The notes beneath the pieces were generated by a model. The model saw nothing but the letters and a program-made list of their open reading frames with translations. It made no database searches and was not told the DNA's origin. The position numbers were made by a program, and so were the translations under genes. From JBOGED01 sp050743625 (GTDB lineage Bacteria; Actinomycetota; Nitriliruptoria; Euzebyales; Egibacteraceae), in NCBI GenBank assembly GCA_050743625.1, contig JBOGED010000357.1, positions 1-6,032 of the forward strand: a DNA stretch of 6,032 bases, read 5' to 3'. The stretch's first letter is position 1, and each line of letters opens with the position of its first letter. This document shows, one piece after another, positions 1-3,541 of this stretch.

Positions 1-795
1 GCGAAGGACCTGCGGCCGGACGTGCGGGAGGAGTTGGACCGGCTGGTCGCCGGCGAGGGCGGTGAGTTGGACCGGCGGCAGTTGCGGCAGCGGGTGGACG
101 AGTGGACGCACACGGTAGACCCTGACGCGCTCGCAGAGCGGGAGCGGAGGGCGTGGGCCAACCGGCGGCTGACGGTCACGCCCGACCCGGTGGACGGAGG
201 CGGGCGGGTGTACGGGAGGCTGTGCCCGGAGGGGCTGGCCACGCTGACCTCCGCGTTGGACCCTCTGGCCCGCAAGGCCAGCGAGCTGGCACGCAGATCC
301 CTCGACGGCGGGGAGCTGCCGCAAGTCGCGGTCCAACGGCCGCACGTGATCCTGATCACGACCGTCGAAGCGATGAAGGACGAGCCGGGTGCCCCAGCGC
401 CGACGTTGGACGGGGTCGGTCCGGTCAGCTCGGTGACCGCGCGGATGATGTGCTGCGACGCCGAGGTCACCCCGGTGTTCATGAGCCGCAACGGCGACGT
501 GCTGGACATGGGCCGCACCACCCGCCAACCGACACGCAAGCAGCGGATCGCGGTGATCGCGAGGGACCGGCACTGCATCGGCTGCGGCGCGCCGGCCGCA
601 CGCTGCCAGATCCATCATGTGGAGTGGTGGACTCGGGACTACGGACCGACAAACGAGGACAATTTGTGCCTCACCTGTTGGGGTTGCCACCACCGAATCC
701 ACCAAGACCACTGGGAAGTGGTCCGGGATCCTGATAGCGGCCGGTTCGCGATGCGACCGCCCGGCACCTCCTCCATATGGCGAAGAGCCGGCTGA
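1..795 (+). CDS. DUF222/13E12-family HNH endonuclease, 5'-truncated by the window edge
   Basis: The frame is open from base 1, and the first possible start inside the window (GTG at 22) lies in the middle of DUF222-like sequence, so the true start is upstream. The 264 visible residues hold the end of a DUF222 (13E12 repeat) region, with the familiar DxGRTTRxP linker near 507-537, followed by a complete C-terminal HNH domain. In the HNH domain I see CIGC (574-585), the IHHVEWW core (610-630), an Asn in NEDN (652-663), and a CxxCHHRIH ending (677-703). The Cys pairs should hold a structural zinc, and the His/Asn residues should coordinate the catalytic metal. Such proteins are plentiful in actinobacteria, often in many copies; their biological role is poorly defined and DNA cleavage is inferred from the fold. 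The stop is TGA at 793-795. A 131-base gap separates it from the tail genes, so it is probably not part of that operon. Confidence 0.9.
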   Translation, partial: AKDLRPDVREELDRLVAGEGGELDRRQLRQRVDEWTHTVDPDALAERERRAWANRRLTVTPDPVDGGGRVYGRLCPEGLATLTSALDPLARKASELARRSLDGGELPQVAVQRPHVILITTVEAMKDEPGAPAPTLDGVGPVSSVTARMMCCDAEVTPVFMSRNGDVLDMGRTTRQPTRKQRIAVIARDRHCIGCGAPAARCQIHHVEWWTRDYGPTNEDNLCLTCWGCHHRIHQDHWEVVRDPDSGRFAMRPPGTSSIWRRAG

Positions 796-812
796 CGCGC
801 ATGCCCGGCCGG

Positions 813-828
813 CTGCCCCTTGGGGCAG
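813..828. repeat. Short GC-rich inverted repeat (possible terminator or operator)
   Basis: CTGCCCC (813-819) and GGGGCAG (822-828) are exact reverse complements separated by TT. As RNA this would form a 6-bp stem with a CTTG loop. It lies 17 bases after the HNH stop codon. No T-run follows, so it is at best a weak intrinsic terminator; as DNA it could be a dyad for a regulator. Either function is a guess. Confidence 0.35.
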
Positions 829-915
829 GGATCGCTTCCCTTATGTAGGGCCGGGCAGGCGTTGAGGGGCGGTCCTGGAGGGCGGACGCTCATGGTGATC
901 GTGTTGAGCCACTTC

Positions 916-921
916 AGGAGG
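916..921 (+). promoter_or_regulatory. Ribosome binding site of the sheath gene
   Basis: AGGAGG is a consensus Shine-Dalgarno sequence ending 5 bases before the ATG at 927. It fixes the sheath start there and indicates strong translation initiation, as expected for a high-copy structural protein. Confidence 0.85.
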
Positions 922-926
922 CTTGT

Positions 927-2483
927 ATGCCGACCTATCTGTCGCCGGGTGTGTACGTGGAGGAGGTCGAGGCCGGGTCGAGGCCGATCGAGGGGGTGGG
1001 GACGGCGGTGGCGGCGTTCGTTGGGCTGGCCGCGGACGGGCCGCTTAACACGCCGACCCTGGTGAGCAACTGGAGCCAGTTCACGCAGGCGTTCGGCGAG
1101 TTCGTGGACGGGTCGTACCTGGCCCACGCCGTCTACGGCTACTTCATGAACGGCGGCGGCAACTGCTATGTCGTGCGGATCGGCCAGAACGGCGCGGCGG
1201 CCAACGGCCACGCGAGCGAGCCGAAGGAGCTGGCCGCGACTGCCCAGGCCTCGCTCGGTGGCTACCAGGTGAAGGCACTCGAACCCAGCACCAGCCCGAA
1301 CGTGATCGTCGAGGTGGCCGACCCCGATGGTGACAAAGCGCCAGAGGAGAGCTTCAAGCTTGTCGTCAAGCGCGATGGCAAGGTCGTCGAAGAGTACGAT
1401 CCTGTAACGACGGGCAAGGGCGCGCAGAATGTCGTCACGGTCGTCAACGCGAAATCCAAGACGATCCGGATCGAGCAGACCTCGACCGGCACCGTGGAGA
1501 AGCCCGCCAAGGGCTCGGTCCTTCTGAGAGCTGAAGAGCCACCGACGCCCGCCCCGGAGGACGAGACCGAACCGCTCGGGCCGAACCACTACGTCGGGGA
1601 CGCGGCGGAGCGGACCGGGTTCGGCGGGCTGGAGGCGGTGGACGAGATCACGATGGTCTGCGTCCCCGACCTCATGGCCGCCTACCAGCAGGAGCACATC
1701 GACCTCGAGGGCGTCAAGGCCGTCCAGCTCGGGATGATCTCGCACTGCGAGCTGATGGGCGACCGGGTCGCGATCCTCGACCCACCCCCGGGCCTGAACG
1801 CACAGAAGATCAAGGACTGGCGGATGGAGGTGGCGGGCTACGACTCCAAGTACGCCACCCTCTACTACCCCTGGGTCAAGGTGCTGGACCCGTCGTCGGG
1901 CAAGACCATGTTCGTCCCGCCCAGCGGCCACATCGCGGGGATCTGGGGGCGCAACGACGACACGAGGGGTGTCCACAAGGCGCCCGCCAACGAGGTCGTC
2001 CGGGGCGCGCTGGAGCTAGCGCTGCAGCTCACGAAGAACGAGCACGACCTGCTCAACCCCGTCGGCATCAACTGCATCCGGACGTTCCCCGGCCGCGGTA
2101 TCCGCATCTGGGGGGCGCGCACGCTGTCGAGCGACCCCGCCTGGCGCTACCTGAACGTCCGGAGGCTGTTCAACTACCTCGAGGAGTCCATCCTCATCGG
2201 TACCCAGTGGGTCGTCTTCGAGCCGAACGACCCGAGCCTGTGGGCGAAGATCCGGCGGACGATCGCCTCGTTCCTCGTCATGGAGTGGCGCAAGGGCGCG
2301 TTGTTCGGGCTGACCCCGGACGAGGCGTTCTACGTCAAGTGCGACGACGAGACGAACCCCGCCGAGGGGATCGACGCGGGACAGGTCGTCTGCGAGATCG
2401 GCGTCGCTCCCGTCAAACCAGCAGAGTTCGTGATCTTCCGCCTCGCCCAGTTCTCGGGCGGCACCAGCCTGGTCAACGAATAG
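927..2483 (+). CDS. Contractile tail sheath protein (eCIS/phage tail sheath family)
   Basis: This 518-residue protein should polymerise around the tail tube and contract to drive the tube into a target. The N-terminus has the family hallmark SPGVYVEE (residues 6-13), followed by an AFVGLAADGPLN segment and a GGGNCYVVRIG strand (76-86). Residues about 95-220 form a variable, charged, beta-rich insertion ending in an acidic Pro-rich stretch; in sheaths such insertions face outward. The C-terminal half carries the typical sheath core: PPSGHIAGIWGRND (331-344), KAPANEVVRGA (351-361), GIRIWGARTLSSDPAWRYLNVRR (391-413), GTQWVVFEPND (425-435) and GVAPVKPAEFVIFR (492-505). The length suits eCIS sheaths. 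The ATG at 927 has an AGGAGG site, and the stop TAG overlaps the tube gene's ribosome binding site. It is the first gene of the visible operon. Sheath identity is certain; assignment to an eCIS rather than a prophage tail rests on the following genes. Confidence 0.96.
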   Translation: MPTYLSPGVYVEEVEAGSRPIEGVGTAVAAFVGLAADGPLNTPTLVSNWSQFTQAFGEFVDGSYLAHAVYGYFMNGGGNCYVVRIGQNGAAANGHASEPKELAATAQASLGGYQVKALEPSTSPNVIVEVADPDGDKAPEESFKLVVKRDGKVVEEYDPVTTGKGAQNVVTVVNAKSKTIRIEQTSTGTVEKPAKGSVLLRAEEPPTPAPEDETEPLGPNHYVGDAAERTGFGGLEAVDEITMVCVPDLMAAYQQEHIDLEGVKAVQLGMISHCELMGDRVAILDPPPGLNAQKIKDWRMEVAGYDSKYATLYYPWVKVLDPSSGKTMFVPPSGHIAGIWGRNDDTRGVHKAPANEVVRGALELALQLTKNEHDLLNPVGINCIRTFPGRGIRIWGARTLSSDPAWRYLNVRRLFNYLEESILIGTQWVVFEPNDPSLWAKIRRTIASFLVMEWRKGALFGLTPDEAFYVKCDDETNPAEGIDAGQVVCEIGVAPVKPAEFVIFRLAQFSGGTSLVNE

Positions 2484-2488
2484 GAGGT
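2482..2488 (+). promoter_or_regulatory. Ribosome binding site of the tube gene, overlapping the sheath stop codon
   Basis: AGGAGGT starts inside the TAG stop of the sheath gene (2481-2483) and sits 8 bases before the ATG at 2497. A terminating sheath ribosome would be close to the tube start, and the strong site would allow the tube to be made at a level comparable to the sheath. Confidence 0.85.
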
Positions 2489-2496
2489 AACAACCC

Positions 2497-2940
2497 ATGG
2501 CGCTTCCCGACCTGGACAGCTCGGTCGGCCACTCCTTCGGCCTCGAGATCGACGGCGTGATGATCAAGCAGATCATGGAGGTCGACGGCCTGAAGATGGA
2601 GCAGGACGTCGTCGAGCTGAAACAGAACACCAACGACGGCAAGTACATCATCAAGAAGCTGCCCGGCCGCCCGACGGCGGGCGAGATCACCTTGACTCGC
2701 GGCCTCACCGCGGACCAAAGCTTCGAGAAATGGACCAAGGACGCCACCTTCGGAAAGATGGCCTCCGCACGCAAAGGCGGGGCGGTCATCATCTTCGACT
2801 TCGAGGGCACCGCGATCAAGCGGTACAAGCTCACGAACGTGTGGCCGAAGAGCCTCGAGATCGGCTCGCTCAAGGCCGGCGACACCAGCGTGCTCACCGA
2901 GAAGCTCACCATCACGCACGAGGGCTGCGAGGTCGAGTGA
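2497..2940 (+). CDS. Tail tube protein (T4 gp19 / Hcp-like, eCIS type)
   Basis: This 147-residue protein should form the stacked hexameric rings of the inner tube. The start MALPDLDSSVGHSFGLEIDGV, the segment VDGLKMEQDVVELK (residues 29-42), the GKYIIKKLPGRPTAGEITLTRG region (48-69) and the closing beta strands (IFDFEGTAIKRYKLTNVWPKSLEIGSL, then LTEKLTITHEGCEVE) match the T4_gp19-type tube family in order and length. It lies 13 bases downstream of the sheath gene, the usual sheath-tube order of contractile systems. Only one tube gene is visible, whereas many eCIS loci carry two or three paralogues. The stop TGA (2938-2940) overlaps the next gene's ATG (2940-2942). Lysine is common here, unlike in the following genes, but GC content is normal. 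The family assignment is firm. Confidence 0.94.
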   Translation: MALPDLDSSVGHSFGLEIDGVMIKQIMEVDGLKMEQDVVELKQNTNDGKYIIKKLPGRPTAGEITLTRGLTADQSFEKWTKDATFGKMASARKGGAVIIFDFEGTAIKRYKLTNVWPKSLEIGSLKAGDTSVLTEKLTITHEGCEVE

Positions 2941-3383
2941 TGAGGCGCACGGCTCTCGCCGAGCGTCCCATTCCCAGCCCGGACATCGCCGGCAGCGTTG
3001 CCGGTGAGGGCTCGCTGCGGACCGAGTTCGACTTCGAGCTGCCCCGAGGCTACGTGGACGGCGCGGGGACCGTCCACCGGCACGGGGTCATGCGCCTCGC
3101 GACAGCTCGGGACGAGCTGGTCCCACTGCACGACGACCGCGTACGCGAGAACGGGGCTTACCTCACGGTGGTGCTGCTCGCGCGCGTCATCACGCGGCTG
3201 GGCTCGATCGAGGACGTCCACGCCGGCATCGTCGAGAGCATGTTCGCCTCGGATCTGGCGTTCCTGCAGGACCTGTACCGGCGGATCAACAGCGAGGGGC
3301 ACACTCGCGCGGCGGTGGCATGCCCGGCCTGCCGCCACGAGTTCGGGATCGACCTGGCGGGTGGTCGCCTGGGGGAATCGTGA
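2940..3383 (+). CDS. Putative T4 gp26-like baseplate hub assembly chaperone
   Basis: This 147-residue protein has a variable N-terminus and then FDFELPRGYVDGAGTVHRHGVMRLATARDEL (residues 30-60). This resembles tail-assembly proteins in which a short beta domain is followed by an alpha-helical part. Residues 65-118 look helical (AYLTVVLLARVITRLGSIEDVHAGIVESMFASDLAFLQDLYRRIN). The C-terminus has a CPAC pair (128-131) followed by HEFGIDLAGG, like the CPxC ending of T4_baseplate (gp26-like) proteins next to tube genes in actinobacterial contractile clusters. The ATG overlaps the tube stop, with GAGGT at 2929-2933 as ribosome binding site. The end overlaps the next start by 4 bases. By family analogy it helps assemble the baseplate or hub and may not be in the finished particle. 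The family call is from motif memory and position, not a search. Confidence 0.72.
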   Translation: MRRTALAERPIPSPDIAGSVAGEGSLRTEFDFELPRGYVDGAGTVHRHGVMRLATARDELVPLHDDRVRENGAYLTVVLLARVITRLGSIEDVHAGIVESMFASDLAFLQDLYRRINSEGHTRAAVACPACRHEFGIDLAGGRLGES

Positions 3384-3538
3384 CGTACGCGGCCGACCGG
3401 CTCTACGAGGAGGTGGCGTACGTGGCCTACCACTTCCACTGGTCACTCGACGCGATCCTCGACCTGGAGCACCCGGTCCGGCAGCGCTTCGCTACCGAGA
3501 TCGGCCGGATCAACCAGCGACTTTCCGCGGGCGGGTGA
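3380..3538 (+). CDS. Small DUF6760-like protein of contractile injection clusters
   Basis: This 52-residue protein starts at GTG 3380, overlapping the previous stop codon by 4 bases (GTGA). A longer in-frame start at 3320 would overlap the upstream gene by 64 bases and adds low-quality Pro/Gly/Arg-rich sequence, so I prefer the GTG. The sequence is compact and probably helical: ADRLYEEVAYVAYHFHW (residues 5-21), DAILDLEHPVRQRF (24-37), then ATEIGRINQRL. The EEVAYxAYHFHW and LEHPxRxRF patterns resemble the DUF6760 proteins I know from actinobacterial contractile clusters. No activity is known. It has no Cys, signal peptide or membrane segment, so it should be cytoplasmic. The shape (two or three short helices, tightly coupled gene) would fit a small baseplate or assembly factor, which is inference. 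The reading frame itself is well supported by the overlap. Confidence 0.8.
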   Translation: MTYAADRLYEEVAYVAYHFHWSLDAILDLEHPVRQRFATEIGRINQRLSAGG

Positions 3539-3541
3539 CGC

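Larger units (their letters stand above)
796..926. other. Intergenic gap before the contractile-tail operon
   Basis: This 131-base gap separates the HNH gene from the sheath gene and is where a terminator for the first and a promoter for the second would be expected. I see a short inverted repeat (813-828) and a strong ribosome binding site (916-921). A TTGAGG at 862-867 could be a -35-like hexamer, but no convincing -10 follows at about 17 bases, so I do not call a promoter. The ATG at 892 opens only an out-of-frame shadow of the sheath gene. Confidence 0.5.

Noticed and set aside
862..890. Possible promoter with TTGAGG as -35
   Set aside because: No recognisable -10 hexamer at the right distance, and TTGAGG-like strings arise easily; not strong enough to annotate.
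639..1976. Minus-strand open frame of 445 codons across the HNH and sheath genes
   Set aside because: It lies opposite two clearly recognisable genes, its product is His/Arg/Val/Asp-rich without known motifs, and it has no convincing ribosome binding site. It is a high-GC shadow.
3320..3379. Upstream ATG extension of the 52-residue DUF6760-like protein
   Set aside because: It would overlap the chaperone gene by 64 bases and add a Pro/Gly/Arg-rich stretch typical of out-of-frame GC-rich sequence. The GTG at 3380 gives the usual 4-base overlap.
2016..3446. Minus-strand open frame of 476 codons across sheath, tube and chaperone genes
   Set aside because: It is opposite three well-supported coupled genes and shows no domain; it is a by-product of GC-rich codon structure.
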